Below are positions 34,558 through 43,268 of a stretch of 64,000 nucleotides of DNA, piece after piece. This stretch comes from Neisseria subflava (lineage in GTDB: Bacteria; Pseudomonadota; Gammaproteobacteria; Burkholderiales; Neisseriaceae), in assembly GCF_005221305.1 (NCBI RefSeq), contig NZ_CP039887.1:682001-746000 (forward strand), written 5' to 3'. The position numbers and the translations under genes were made by a program. Within the stretch, counting starts at the first letter, position 1; each line of letters starts with the position of its first letter. Under the pieces are notes generated by a model that did no database searches, was not told where the DNA came from, and saw only the letters and a program-made list of their open reading frames with translations.

Positions 34558-35280
34558 ATGCTGACCACGCCGCCACTTGCCCCTAAAACTTTGGCTACGC
34601 TAAAAGAATTGGGTATTCGTACACTGGAAGATTTGCAAAAAATCGGCGCAGTCCGCGCATTTCTATTGCTGAAAGCGTCTGGTTTGACCGTAACCAAAAG
34701 CACCTTATGGCAACTGGATGCGCTGGTTTCGGGTGTGGATGTCCGGCATATTTCCGAGGAGAGAAAAACGGAGCTGGGCAAGGCCTTGAAAAACCATCCG
34801 CCTGTTGCCGTTTTCCCTTCTCAAAATGATATGGAAGCCTTTATGCGGCTGGCGATAGAACAGGCCAGACAATCGGCGGCATTGGGCGAAGTCCCCGTTG
34901 GCGCGATCATTGTATATCAAGGCAAGGCAATCGCAGCAGCACACAATACCTGCATTGGCGACCACAATGTCAGCCACCATGCCGAAATCAATGCACTTTC
35001 CGCTGCCGGCAAAGCCTTGCAAAACTACCGCTTGGAAGACTGCGATGTGTACATCACATTAGAACCTTGCTCCATGTGCGCATCTGCCTTGATACAGGCG
35101 CGGGTCAGGCGCGTGATTTATGGTGCGGCCGAAGCTAAAACCGGCGCGGCAGGCAGCGTGGTCGATTTATTTGCCGACAAACGTCTGAACAAGCATACCG
35201 CAATTTTGGGCGGCATATTGGCAGAAGAATGCCAAAGCGTATTGCAGGATTTCTTTGCAGCCAAACGTAAGGCCGTCTGA
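34558..35280 (+). CDS. tadA: tRNA adenosine deaminase TadA with N-terminal TfoX C-terminal-like domain
   Basis: TadA edits A34 to inosine in tRNA-Arg. The deaminase domain (residues about 90-240) has the zinc motifs HHAEINA and LEPCSMCASA. The first 80 residues (LAPKTLATLKELGIRTLEDLQKIG...) resemble the C-terminal helix-hairpin-helix-like domain of TfoX, so the product is longer (240 aa) than E. coli TadA. The final codons AAG-GCC-GTC-TGA are a DUS, which supplies the stop. Cotranscribed with miaA. Confidence 0.9.
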   Translation: MLTTPPLAPKTLATLKELGIRTLEDLQKIGAVRAFLLLKASGLTVTKSTLWQLDALVSGVDVRHISEERKTELGKALKNHPPVAVFPSQNDMEAFMRLAIEQARQSAALGEVPVGAIIVYQGKAIAAAHNTCIGDHNVSHHAEINALSAAGKALQNYRLEDCDVYITLEPCSMCASALIQARVRRVIYGAAEAKTGAAGSVVDLFADKRLNKHTAILGGILAEECQSVLQDFFAAKRKAV

Positions 35281-35333
35281 ATTTCAGACAGCCTGTCAGC
35301 AAAAACACTTTATTTTAAATTTTCGGATTTCCC

Positions 35334-36149
35334 ATGTCAGTCAATCATTACGAAAACTTCCCTATCGGCTCCATTGTGCTGCCGCGCCGTTTGCGCAAGC
35401 CGGTTCACGCCGTTTACGCTTTTGCACGGACGGCGGACGATATTGCCGACGAAGGCAATGCCGAAGCAGCCGAACGCCTGCGCCAACTGGACGAACTGAA
35501 GGCAGAGTTAGACTGCATTGCACAAGGCGGGAAACCGCAAACGGCTTTGATGCAGCGTTTGTACAATGAGGCGATTGAGCCGTTCCAATTGCCGTTGCAG
35601 CCGTTTTATGATTTGCTGGCGGCGTTCAGTCAGGATGTGGTCAAAACCCGTTATGAAAACTTTGGCGAATTAATTGCCTATTGCCGCTTGTCCGCCAATC
35701 CGGTGGGGCGCATTATGCTGCATTTGTACGGGCAAACCGATGAAGTGAACATGGCGCAAAGCGACGGTATTTGCACTGCCTTGCAGCTGATTAATTTTTG
35801 GCAGGACGTGGCGGTAGATTGGCAAAAAGGGCGCGTGTACATTCCTCAGGAGGATTTGCAGAAGTTCAAAGTCAGCGAAGAACAGATTGCGGCCGGTAAA
35901 GCCGATTTTGCTTTTCAACGATTGATGGCGCACGAGTGCCAACGTGCCTTTCAAATACTGAAGGCAGGCTCGCCGTTGGGCAAAACCCTCAAAGGACGAA
36001 TCGGTTTTGAGCTGCGCATGATTATTGTCGGCGGCCAGTTGATTTTGCAGAAGCTGGACGGTTGCAAATATGACGTGTTTAACCAGCGGCCGCTGTTGGA
36101 TAAGAAAGACTGGATGATTATCATCAAACGGGCTTTGATGAAGAAATAA
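35334..36149 (+). CDS. Squalene/phytoene synthase family protein (HpnC-like)
   Basis: A 271-residue head-to-head prenyl synthase homologue. Both Asp-rich substrate motifs are intact: ARTADDIADE near residue 38 and NFWQDVAVDWQKGRVYIP near 160. The compact N-terminus VNHYENFPIGSIVLPRRLR is HpnC-like, a family that makes hydroxysqualene in hopanoid synthesis. No other hopanoid, carotenoid or squalene gene is nearby. Activity is likely retained by motif, but the pathway is unknown. Confidence 0.82.
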   Translation: MSVNHYENFPIGSIVLPRRLRKPVHAVYAFARTADDIADEGNAEAAERLRQLDELKAELDCIAQGGKPQTALMQRLYNEAIEPFQLPLQPFYDLLAAFSQDVVKTRYENFGELIAYCRLSANPVGRIMLHLYGQTDEVNMAQSDGICTALQLINFWQDVAVDWQKGRVYIPQEDLQKFKVSEEQIAAGKADFAFQRLMAHECQRAFQILKAGSPLGKTLKGRIGFELRMIIVGGQLILQKLDGCKYDVFNQRPLLDKKDWMIIIKRALMKK

Positions 36150-36187
36150 AAAAAGGCCGTCTGAAATGGATGTTTCAGACGGCCTTG
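36149..36187. terminator. DUS hairpin between synthase gene and htpX
   Basis: AAAAAAGGCCGTCTGAAA and TTTCAGACGGCCTT form a stem between converging genes. Confidence 0.83.
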
Positions 36188-36198
36188 ATGTTTTTTGA

Positions 36199-37038
36199 TT
36201 AGCGGTTTTTCAAACGGCTGATGCGGTTGTCCAAAGAAGGATGGGTGCTGAACCAAGAGTCTTTGGCTTCGCTGGCAATGCCCATTGCGGTCATGGTTTG
36301 CGGCAGATCGCTGGTGCTGCCTTTTAAGCGTTGCAGGGCAGCAATCATTTTCGGCGCGCCCACCAGTTTTGCAGCACCCGCATCGGCGCGGTATTCGCGT
36401 TGGCGGCTGAACCACATCACGATGATGCTGGCGAGAAAGCCGAATACGATCTGCAATACCATGCTGACCATGAAATATGTACCTTGCGAAGTGCTGCCGT
36501 CATTGTTGCGCGCCACCATGCTGGAAACGATACGCGCCAAGAAGACGACAAAAGTATTCACAATACCTTGAATCAGTGTCAGCGTTACCATATCGCCGTT
36601 GCCGACGTGCGCCATTTCATGCGCTAAAACGGCTTCGACTTCATCGCGGGTCATGTGGTCGAGCAGGCCGGTGCTGACAGCGACGAGCGAGCTGTTTTTG
36701 GTCGCGCCGGTTGCAAAGGCGTTAGGCTCAGGAGAGTCGTAAATGGCTACTTCCGGCGTTTTCAGATTCCATTGGCGGGCTTGCGCTTCAACAGTTGCCA
36801 ACAGCCAAGCTTCTTCTTCGCTTTGGGGCTGGTCTATGACGACGGCGCCGACCGAATGTTTGGCGATGGTTTTCGACATCAGCAGGGAGACAATCGAGCC
36901 GCTGAAGCCGACGACGGCGGAATAAGCCAACAGGCTGCCGACTTGGTCGGTACTGTTGATGCCCAAGATGGCCAAAATAACACGGATGACAACCAGAACT
37001 GCGATATTGGTTGCGATAAATAAGAAAATGCGTTTCAC
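36199..37038 (-). CDS. htpX: Membrane protease HtpX
   Basis: Zinc metalloprotease of the inner membrane that degrades damaged membrane proteins. The 279-aa protein has two N-terminal membrane segments and the zinc motif VLAHEMAHVGNGD near residue 140. Two further hydrophobic segments follow, then the third ligand region EYRADAGAAKLVG near 222 and the conserved STHPSLDNRISRL at the end. A stress-response role is known for the family. Confidence 0.95.
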   Translation of the reverse strand: MKRIFLFIATNIAVLVVIRVILAILGINSTDQVGSLLAYSAVVGFSGSIVSLLMSKTIAKHSVGAVVIDQPQSEEEAWLLATVEAQARQWNLKTPEVAIYDSPEPNAFATGATKNSSLVAVSTGLLDHMTRDEVEAVLAHEMAHVGNGDMVTLTLIQGIVNTFVVFLARIVSSMVARNNDGSTSQGTYFMVSMVLQIVFGFLASIIVMWFSRQREYRADAGAAKLVGAPKMIAALQRLKGSTSDLPQTMTAMGIASEAKDSWFSTHPSLDNRISRLKNR

Positions 37039-37159
37039 CGATTATTCCTTTTTAGTGTGGTTTGTGAGGTGATTTTTATATGGGCGCATTGTCTCAAAAA
37101 CTCTATAGAGATGAAACAGCGCAATAGGCAAAGGTATGCAAATTCAAAGCAATTGAAGC

Positions 37160-37216
37160 AAAGGCCGTCTGAAAAAGCAGTATTGATGGTTAAAAACAGC
37201 TTTTCAGACGGCCTGT
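37160..37216. terminator. DUS inverted pair between hemF and htpX
   Basis: AAAGGCCGTCTGAAAAAGC pairs with GCTTTTCAGACGGCCT across about 20 bases, just past the hemF stop. Confidence 0.75.
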
Positions 37217-37230
37217 ATTGCAAACAGATA

Positions 37231-38139
37231 TTATTTTCCGAATTCTTTCAGCCAGTCTCGCGCTACTAAAAATTGATTTAATGCGGCTTCTGGAGAACCT
37301 TCTTCCGGCACATATTGATACTCAAAGCGTACCAAAGGCGGCATGGACATCAAAATGCTTTCCGTACGGCCGCCGCTTTGCAGGCCGAACAGCGTGCCTC
37401 TGTCCCAAACCAAGTTAAATTCGACATAGCGCCCGCGACGGTAGAGTTGGAAATCTCGTTCACGTTCTCCATAAGGTGTATTTTTGCGTTTGGCCACAAT
37501 CGGCAGATACGCTGCGATATAGCCTTCTCCGACTGCCTTGATAAAATTCAAGCAGGTATCGAAATCCCAGCGGTTTAAATCGTCAAAAAACAGGCCGCCC
37601 ACGCCGCGTGTTTCGTTACGGTGTTTCAAATAGAAATATTCGTCACACCATTGTTTGAATTCAGGATAAACCGATTCGCCAAATGGCGCGCATACGTCCC
37701 GAGCCACTGTGTGCCAATGCACGATATCTTCTTCAAAAGGATAAAACGGCGTCAAATCAAAGCCGCCGCCAAACCACCAAACCGGCTCGGCATTTTCAGG
37801 ATAGGCAATAAAAAAGCGCACATTGGCATGGCTGGTCGGAACATAAGGATTTTTCGGATGAATGACCAGCGACACGCCCATGGCTTCAAACGCCGCGCCT
37901 GTTAATTCCGGACGATGGGCCGTGGCAGAAGCCGGCATTTTTGTTCCCTTTACATGCGAAAAATTCACACCTGCCTGCTCGAATACTGTGCCGTTTTTCA
38001 ATACGCGGGTTTCGCCGATGCCCAGTTTCCCCGTCCATGCTTCATGCACAAATTTGGCTTCGCCATCTTCTTGCTCCAGCGCGGCGCAGATTTGGTTTTG
38101 CAGGGTTTTGAGGAGGGTTAGAACGGATTCTGTGTGCAT
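37231..38139 (-). CDS. hemF: Oxygen-dependent coproporphyrinogen III oxidase
   Basis: HemF makes protoporphyrinogen IX from coproporphyrinogen III using oxygen, in haem synthesis. It is 302 aa from MHTESVLTLL. The family signature FGGGFDLTPFYPFEEDIVHWH is near residue 130 and YCDEYFYLKHRNETRGVGGLFFDD near 170-195. The upstream 10 codons of the open frame are not conserved. Single gene with a long AT-rich upstream region. Confidence 0.96.
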   Translation of the reverse strand: MHTESVLTLLKTLQNQICAALEQEDGEAKFVHEAWTGKLGIGETRVLKNGTVFEQAGVNFSHVKGTKMPASATAHRPELTGAAFEAMGVSLVIHPKNPYVPTSHANVRFFIAYPENAEPVWWFGGGFDLTPFYPFEEDIVHWHTVARDVCAPFGESVYPEFKQWCDEYFYLKHRNETRGVGGLFFDDLNRWDFDTCLNFIKAVGEGYIAAYLPIVAKRKNTPYGERERDFQLYRRGRYVEFNLVWDRGTLFGLQSGGRTESILMSMPPLVRFEYQYVPEEGSPEAALNQFLVARDWLKEFGK

Positions 38140-38323
38140 GATATATCCTTGATGGATTCGTATTTGCAAAATGACAGGGCAGAATATGATTTAAGTTGTT
38201 GAAACTAATTGTTATTTTTCTGTTTCTTTATTATGGGTAAATTTTTGCATGGGCGTATCTTGCAATCAAGCGTTACTCATCGGCAATAGATTGAAAGGTA
38301 TTACGGGGTTAAAAATACAGTTG

Positions 38324-38707
38324 CTACTCTTGCTGCATGATATTGGCAAGATTTAATTTAAATGTTTGTTGAATCTTGTTTACATCCTTAGCAAAAATAT
38401 GATAGTCACTCGAAGAATAGATAGATTTTATTCTATCCAAATTAGTTTGTTGATAACATTTTTTCATTTCCGCGATGAAAAAATTATCTTTTCCTCTTTC
38501 ATTGAGACAGTTATTTTCTAACAGATAGATTGCCCATGCTGTAAAAATAAATGTACTATCTTCCGGATATTCAGATAAATAAATTTCGAATTCAATTATA
38601 GAATATTCAGCTGCTTCAATTAATGTTATATCTAAATCTCTGACAAATTTTTCCGTTATATTTTTAAATAATTTCTTGAATTCTATATAATTTTTTATTT
38701 TTTCCAT
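38324..38707 (-). CDS. AT-rich hypothetical protein
   Basis: A 127-residue protein with no family I recognise. It is rich in Lys, Ile, Asn, Phe and acidic residues, predicted mostly helical, without signal peptide or clear membrane segment. Base composition is strikingly more A+T-rich than the flanking hemF and NlpC/P60 genes. It stands alone between DUS-free gaps, which suggests transfer. Size and composition recall immunity proteins of polymorphic toxins, but no toxin gene is near, so this is only a guess. Confidence 0.55.
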   Translation of the reverse strand: MEKIKNYIEFKKLFKNITEKFVRDLDITLIEAAEYSIIEFEIYLSEYPEDSTFIFTAWAIYLLENNCLNERGKDNFFIAEMKKCYQQTNLDRIKSIYSSSDYHIFAKDVNKIQQTFKLNLANIMQQE

Positions 38708-38836
38708 GATTCTATTTTCCTGTAAAAATATTTAATTGAATATTTGGATAGCGATTTCTAAACTCTAAAATAACATTGCTGCAAGATTGACAGGTCTTTA
38801 ATGATGATATTGCGATACCTTTCAGACGGCCTTGAT

Positions 38837-39370
38837 TTATTCAGTAAAAAAAGTATGTGCGCCCAAATAGTTTTTTGCGTAGAACGGAGTGGAAAGTTTT
38901 TCGGTTTTGATGGTTTTACCGCTGCTGGGGGCGTGGATAAATTCGCCATTGCCGATGTAGAGGCCGACATGGGAATATTTGTGTGCGCCGCCGGTGTTGA
39001 AAAAGACAAGATCGCCGGCTTTTAATTTGCCGTCGGGAATTTTTCGGCTGGCTGCGGCCATATCGCGCGCGGTGCGTGGCAGATTGACGTTGAGGGCGTT
39101 TTTATAGACGAATTGGATCATGCCGCTGCAGTCAAAGCCTGTGGATGTGGTGCTGCCGCCCCATTTGTAGGGTGTACCGATCAGGCCTAGGCTGTGAAGC
39201 ATCAATTCCTGCGAACCTTGGGTGTGGTCGATATGGGAAATGAGGACAGGTTGGACTTTTCTGGCGGCTGTTTGCGGCTTGTGGGATTTGTGTTTGCCGG
39301 TAGTGCCGCAGGAGGCCAACAATAGGCTGGCGGTACAAACAAATAGGGTTTTGCAGATGAGTCGAGACAT
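38837..39370 (-). CDS. NlpC/P60-family cell-wall hydrolase lipoprotein
   Basis: A 177-residue lipoprotein: signal with lipobox LLLASCGTTG (Cys near residue 20), a short basic linker, then an NlpC/P60 cysteine peptidase domain. The catalytic Cys is in TGFDCSGMIQFVYK and the His in GGAHKYSHVGLYIGNGEFIHAP. Such enzymes cut peptidoglycan stem peptides. I start at MSRLICKTL; the frame opens 7 codons earlier. A DUS lies just after the stop and another before the gene. Confidence 0.88.
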   Translation of the reverse strand: MSRLICKTLFVCTASLLLASCGTTGKHKSHKPQTAARKVQPVLISHIDHTQGSQELMLHSLGLIGTPYKWGGSTTSTGFDCSGMIQFVYKNALNVNLPRTARDMAAASRKIPDGKLKAGDLVFFNTGGAHKYSHVGLYIGNGEFIHAPSSGKTIKTEKLSTPFYAKNYLGAHTFFTE

Positions 39371-39413
39371 GGTGAATTCCTCCGGCCGCATGATTTCTGT
39401 TTTCAGACGGCCT

Positions 39414-40937
39414 CTATAATAATCCTTCTATGGGTAGGATGGACAGGATTTTTGAAGTCATCCGTTTCCAGAATTTGGCTTCGGGCTCGTGTGCGTAAGT
39501 TCGTTTTTCGCTTGGGTCATACCAGTATAGTTTGTTGTAATTGCCAAGCGTTACCTGATAGGCGTAGCTTGGGGTGGTCGTTACGAGTGTGCGCTGCATT
39601 TGGCCTGCGATTTCGGGGCTTTCGATGACGACGCCCATTTCGGTATTGAGGCGTGCGGAGCGTGGGTCGAGGTTGAATGAGCCGATGAAAATACGTTTTT
39701 CGTCCACGATGAATGTTTTGGCGTGCAAGCTGGTGGCTGAGCTACCAGTTAAGCCGCGGTCTTTGGAGGTAGGAACGGCGTGGTTGGGTTGGAGTTCGTA
39801 TAGTTTAACCCCGGCTTTAAGTAAGGGCTTGCGGTATTTGACGTAGCCGGAATGGACGGCGGCAACGTCGGTCGCCTGGAGGGAGTTGGTCAGGACGGTA
39901 ACGTCCACGCCGTTGTGAATCAGCTTTTCTATGGCCTTAACTCCCGATTTTGTGGGTACAAAATAAGGGGAGACAAGGTAAACGCTTTTTTCAGGTTGCT
40001 TGAGGGCGTCTTGCAGGCGTTCGGAAATAGGCGGTTTGTGCCGGTCGCGGTCTAAGCCTTTGGCCGGGTCATCGCTGATCAGGCGTGTGCTGACGCTTTG
40101 CCACTCCATAAGGTTGCTCTGCATTTTTTGATAGAGGTTGGAGTGTTCGATGCTTTGACGATAGCGGATGAGCGTTTGGTTTTTATCTTGGTCGGTGTAA
40201 TTGAGCTCTGCCAATCCTTTTTGCAGATTTCCCCGTTTGATGATGCTGGTTGCGTTGTAGGCGGAGTGGCTTGCCCAATAGCGGTCGAAATCTTGGGAAA
40301 CTTCGGTTACGACGCGGCCTGTGGCGAGGATATCGAGGTCGGCAAAGATGGTATCGTCGTTAACCTTAAAATATTCGTCGCCGATATTGCGTCCGCCCAA
40401 AATGGTGGCACGGTTGTCGGCGGTAAACGATTTGTTGTGCATTCGGCGGTTGAGTCGCGGAAAGTCGGCAACGTAGCCGAGTGCACGCCATTTTCTGAAA
40501 ATAAAGGGATTAAACAGACGTACTTCGATATTGGGATGATTGTCGAGTGCCAGCAGGAGATCATCCATGCCGTTGGTGTTGTTGTCGTCCAGAAGCAAAC
40601 GCACACGGACGCCGCGTTCGGCCGCGCGATGAATCAGGTTGAACAGAAGCTTGCCGGATATGTCGTTGTGCCAGATATAGTATTGCAAATCGAGGGTATG
40701 GTCGGCGGATTCAATCAGGGCTGCACGGGCGACAAAGGCTTCATGGGCATCGTTCAGCAGATAGATATGGGAAACATCGGTCTTGGAGGACGTAGAAGGA
40801 ATGCCTAATGCGCTGTCCAGCCGTGGGGTTGCAGGTATGTCAAGATAACTGCTTTGGGTGCGTTCGTCCAATGATGGCAAAAACGCGGCGCAACCGCCCA
40901 ATAGCAGGGCATAAAGAAAGGGAAGATGAAATTTCAT
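39414..40937 (-). CDS. Phospholipase D/cardiolipin synthase-like lipoprotein
   Basis: A 507-residue protein with lipobox LLLGGCAAF and two PLD HKD motifs: HNKSFTADNRATILGGRN near residue 170 and HAKTFIVDEKRIFIGSFN near 410. The domain order and length resemble the ClsC-type cardiolipin synthases and the secreted Neisseria PLD. It is predicted to be membrane-anchored on the periplasmic side. Whether it makes cardiolipin or cuts phospholipids cannot be told from sequence. Confidence 0.85.
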   Translation of the reverse strand: MKFHLPFLYALLLGGCAAFLPSLDERTQSSYLDIPATPRLDSALGIPSTSSKTDVSHIYLLNDAHEAFVARAALIESADHTLDLQYYIWHNDISGKLLFNLIHRAAERGVRVRLLLDDNNTNGMDDLLLALDNHPNIEVRLFNPFIFRKWRALGYVADFPRLNRRMHNKSFTADNRATILGGRNIGDEYFKVNDDTIFADLDILATGRVVTEVSQDFDRYWASHSAYNATSIIKRGNLQKGLAELNYTDQDKNQTLIRYRQSIEHSNLYQKMQSNLMEWQSVSTRLISDDPAKGLDRDRHKPPISERLQDALKQPEKSVYLVSPYFVPTKSGVKAIEKLIHNGVDVTVLTNSLQATDVAAVHSGYVKYRKPLLKAGVKLYELQPNHAVPTSKDRGLTGSSATSLHAKTFIVDEKRIFIGSFNLDPRSARLNTEMGVVIESPEIAGQMQRTLVTTTPSYAYQVTLGNYNKLYWYDPSEKRTYAHEPEAKFWKRMTSKILSILPIEGLL

Positions 40938-41015
40938 GGGAAACCGGTACAAACAATCCCTACCTAAATGACATTTAGGTAGGGATTGAATTGAAATTAG
41001 GTTGCTTGAATCAGC

Positions 41016-41927
41016 TTAGAAGGCAACATAATTTGCCGGATTGACCGGTTTGCCGTTTTGGCGGATTTCAAAGTGCAACTGGGTACGAGATGCATCGGTA
41101 TTACCCATGTGCGCAATGGTTTGACCGCGTTTAACGGTTTGGTTTTCATTAACCAGCAGGCGTTGGTTGTGGCCGTATGCGCTCAAGAATGAGGAGTTGT
41201 GTTGGATGATGACCAAGTTGCCGTAACCGCGCAAGCCTGAGCCTGCGTAAACGACTTTACCGTCTGCCGCTGCAACAACCGGCTGGCCTTGCGTACCGGC
41301 GATATCTACGCCTTTGTTGCTGCCGCCGAAGTTGGCGATAACGTTACCGGTAGTCGGACGCTGCCATGTGATGCCGCTGACGTTGCGGCTGCTGCCGGTA
41401 GACACGGTTGGTGTATTAGCAGGAGTGCTTGGGGTTGGAGCAGTGGTTGTCGTTGTTGGAGTAGAAGGTTTGCTTGCAGAAGCTGCAGGTGCAACGTAGC
41501 CTTCAGGTTTCACGCGCAGGGTTTGACCAATGCTGATGGTGTTGTCGGCTAGGTTATTCCATGCACGCAGATTGTCTTGGGTAATGTTGTAGCGTTTGGA
41601 GATGTTGTAAACGGTATCACCACGAACAACAGTATGTGTCGCTGCATTAATATCAACAGGCGCATAAGAAGGCGTGTAAGTGCCGGTGCTGCCACTGTTG
41701 TATGTTGGAGCAGGTGTACTTGCCGGTGGAGTGTATGGAGCATCTGCCGCTGGGCTGGTGTTGGTATTGTAAGGCGCTGCACCGTAAGGATTGTCAGCGG
41801 TAGAGCTTGTTGTTGAACCACCGCTTTGTGTGCCGACGACTACAGGAGCCGGTTGTTGGCTGGCACAGGCTGCAAGTAATAAAACCAAAGCTGCCGATCC
41901 GGCATAAGATACACTTTTTTTCAACAT
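41016..41927 (-). CDS. nlpD: LysM and M23-peptidase-domain lipoprotein (NlpD-like)
   Basis: A 303-residue lipoprotein with lipobox VLLLAACASQ, a LysM domain (HTVVRGDTVYNISKRYNITQDNLRAWN, about residues 95-125) and a Pro/Thr-rich linker with a run of threonines. An M23-like domain (about 180-300) follows. The zinc residues appear incomplete: the expected first His region reads NKGVDIAGTQGQPVVA instead of HxGIDI, as in amidase activators like NlpD. It probably activates cell-separation amidases. The upstream 24 codons of the open frame were excluded. Confidence 0.87.
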   Translation of the reverse strand: MLKKSVSYAGSAALVLLLAACASQQPAPVVVGTQSGGSTTSSTADNPYGAAPYNTNTSPAADAPYTPPASTPAPTYNSGSTGTYTPSYAPVDINAATHTVVRGDTVYNISKRYNITQDNLRAWNNLADNTISIGQTLRVKPEGYVAPAASASKPSTPTTTTTAPTPSTPANTPTVSTGSSRNVSGITWQRPTTGNVIANFGGSNKGVDIAGTQGQPVVAAADGKVVYAGSGLRGYGNLVIIQHNSSFLSAYGHNQRLLVNENQTVKRGQTIAHMGNTDASRTQLHFEIRQNGKPVNPANYVAF

Positions 41928-42020
41928 GTTAATGACTTTCGTATTCGGGTAATTGTTCTCGTCGGAGCATATCATAATAAAAATATGCTTGATTCTCAAG
42001 TGTTCGGCTGTTAGGGACTG

Positions 42021-42776
42021 TTAAGGCGCAGGGATTTCTGACCAAAAGGAAGTGGTTTGCTCCATTTGTCCGTAGGCAGTCAAATCGACTTGCAGGGGGG
42101 TAATCGTGATGAAGCCGGACGCGCATTCGCCAAAGTCGGTACCTTCTTCGCTGTCGGAAACATCGCCGACCGGCCCAATCCAATAAATTTGTTCGCCACG
42201 TGGATTATACATGGGAACAATGCTTTGTTCATGATGACGACGGCCGAGCCGTGTAATTTTTATGCCTTGGATATCTTCAGGCGCGACGGCAGGGATATTG
42301 ATATTCCATAAGATGGGTTCGGAAATAGGGCGTTTGAGAAAGTAGGAAAGCAGTATCCAAGCGGCTTTTTCCGCGGTTTCCCAATAACGGCCGCTGGAAT
42401 CGGCAAGTGAGAAAGCAATGGCAGGAATGCCCATCAGGTAGGCTTCCGTCGCGGCGGCAACCGTACCGGAATAAAGCGTATCGTCGCCCATGTTCGCACC
42501 GTTGTTAATGCCGGACAAGACTAAGTCGGGTTTGAAATCAGCGAGGAAATGCTGGCCGACATGAATGCAGTCGGTAGGAGTACCGTTAACATAGTAAAAC
42601 CCGTTTTCCGCCTGTTTCAGTTGTAAAGGACGGTCTAAAGTCAGGGAATTGCTGACGCCGCTGCGATCGCGTTCGGGCGCAACCACCCTGACATTGGCAA
42701 ATTCTGCGCACACTCTTGCCAAAACAGCCAAACCGGGCGCAAGATAACCATCGTCGTTTGAGATTAATATGTTCAT
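42021..42776 (-). CDS. surE: 5'-nucleotidase SurE
   Basis: Metal-dependent nucleoside monophosphatase, 251 aa. The N-terminal ISNDDGYLAPGLAVLA with the metal-binding DD pair, and the SGINNGANMGDDTLYSGTVAAATEA stretch near residue 90 are diagnostic. surE is often next to pcm, nlpD and rpoS in gamma-proteobacteria; here the nlpD-like gene follows directly, keeping that old pairing. The 5' end faces the cupin gene divergently. Confidence 0.95.
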   Translation of the reverse strand: MNILISNDDGYLAPGLAVLARVCAEFANVRVVAPERDRSGVSNSLTLDRPLQLKQAENGFYYVNGTPTDCIHVGQHFLADFKPDLVLSGINNGANMGDDTLYSGTVAAATEAYLMGIPAIAFSLADSSGRYWETAEKAAWILLSYFLKRPISEPILWNINIPAVAPEDIQGIKITRLGRRHHEQSIVPMYNPRGEQIYWIGPVGDVSDSEEGTDFGECASGFITITPLQVDLTAYGQMEQTTSFWSEIPAP

Positions 42777-42874
42777 GTGACAATATTGTGTCTATCGGTA
42801 AGATGGGAGGTATTGTACTGGTTTGCTTAAGCGATTGTCCACGAATCGGCAACGTTTGGGCGGAAAGGATAATA

Positions 42875-43213
42875 ATGAAACATTATGAGTTAGACCCCAA
42901 AGCTTTATTGGGCGGCGTGATTGCTTCAGACGGCAATCAGGAGATTGTTCAGCTTTCACTGCAGAAGGATAATGAAATTCCGGCCTATGAGGCGGATGCG
43001 ATTATTTTGCTTTTGGTTTTAAACGGCAAAGCCGAAATCAAAACGGTGGACGAAGTTTTGCAAACCGAAGGCTTGCAAGTTATCCGTCTTGAGCCGATGG
43101 AAGCACACAGCATTCGCGCGTTGGCCGATAACACCAATATTTTGGTTATCAAACAATTAATTCACGAAACAGGTCTCAGCAAACGTTTGAGATTTGGAAG
43201 TTGCTGTCTGTAA
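42875..43213 (+). CDS. Small cupin-domain protein
   Basis: A 112-residue single-domain cupin (MKHYELDPKALLGG...). The beta-barrel pattern is visible around LLVLNGKAEIKTVDEVLQTEGLQVIRLEPMEAHSIRALADN. Only one of the usual metal-binding histidines (AHS) is obvious, so metal binding is uncertain. AAAGGA lies upstream of the ATG; the open frame extends 53 codons further back over the surE start. Function unknown. Confidence 0.72.
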   Translation: MKHYELDPKALLGGVIASDGNQEIVQLSLQKDNEIPAYEADAIILLLVLNGKAEIKTVDEVLQTEGLQVIRLEPMEAHSIRALADNTNILVIKQLIHETGLSKRLRFGSCCL

Positions 43214-43216
43214 TGG

Positions 43217-43256
43217 CAAAAAAGGCCGTCTGAAAAGTTTCAGACGGCCTTTTTAA
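43217..43256. terminator. DUS hairpin after cupin gene
   Basis: AAAAAAGGCCGTCTGAAA and TTTCAGACGGCCTTTTT pair between the converging cupin and rhodanese genes. Confidence 0.87.
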
Positions 43257-43268
43257 AATCAACTAGGT

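Noticed and set aside
38324..38707. Toxin-immunity pair
   Set aside because: No polymorphic toxin, Rhs, CDI or MafB-type gene lies nearby, so the orphan cannot be called an immunity gene.
41016..41927. Active M23 endopeptidase
   Set aside because: The first zinc-ligand histidine motif is changed to NKGVDI, so an amidase activator of the NlpD type is more likely than an active enzyme.
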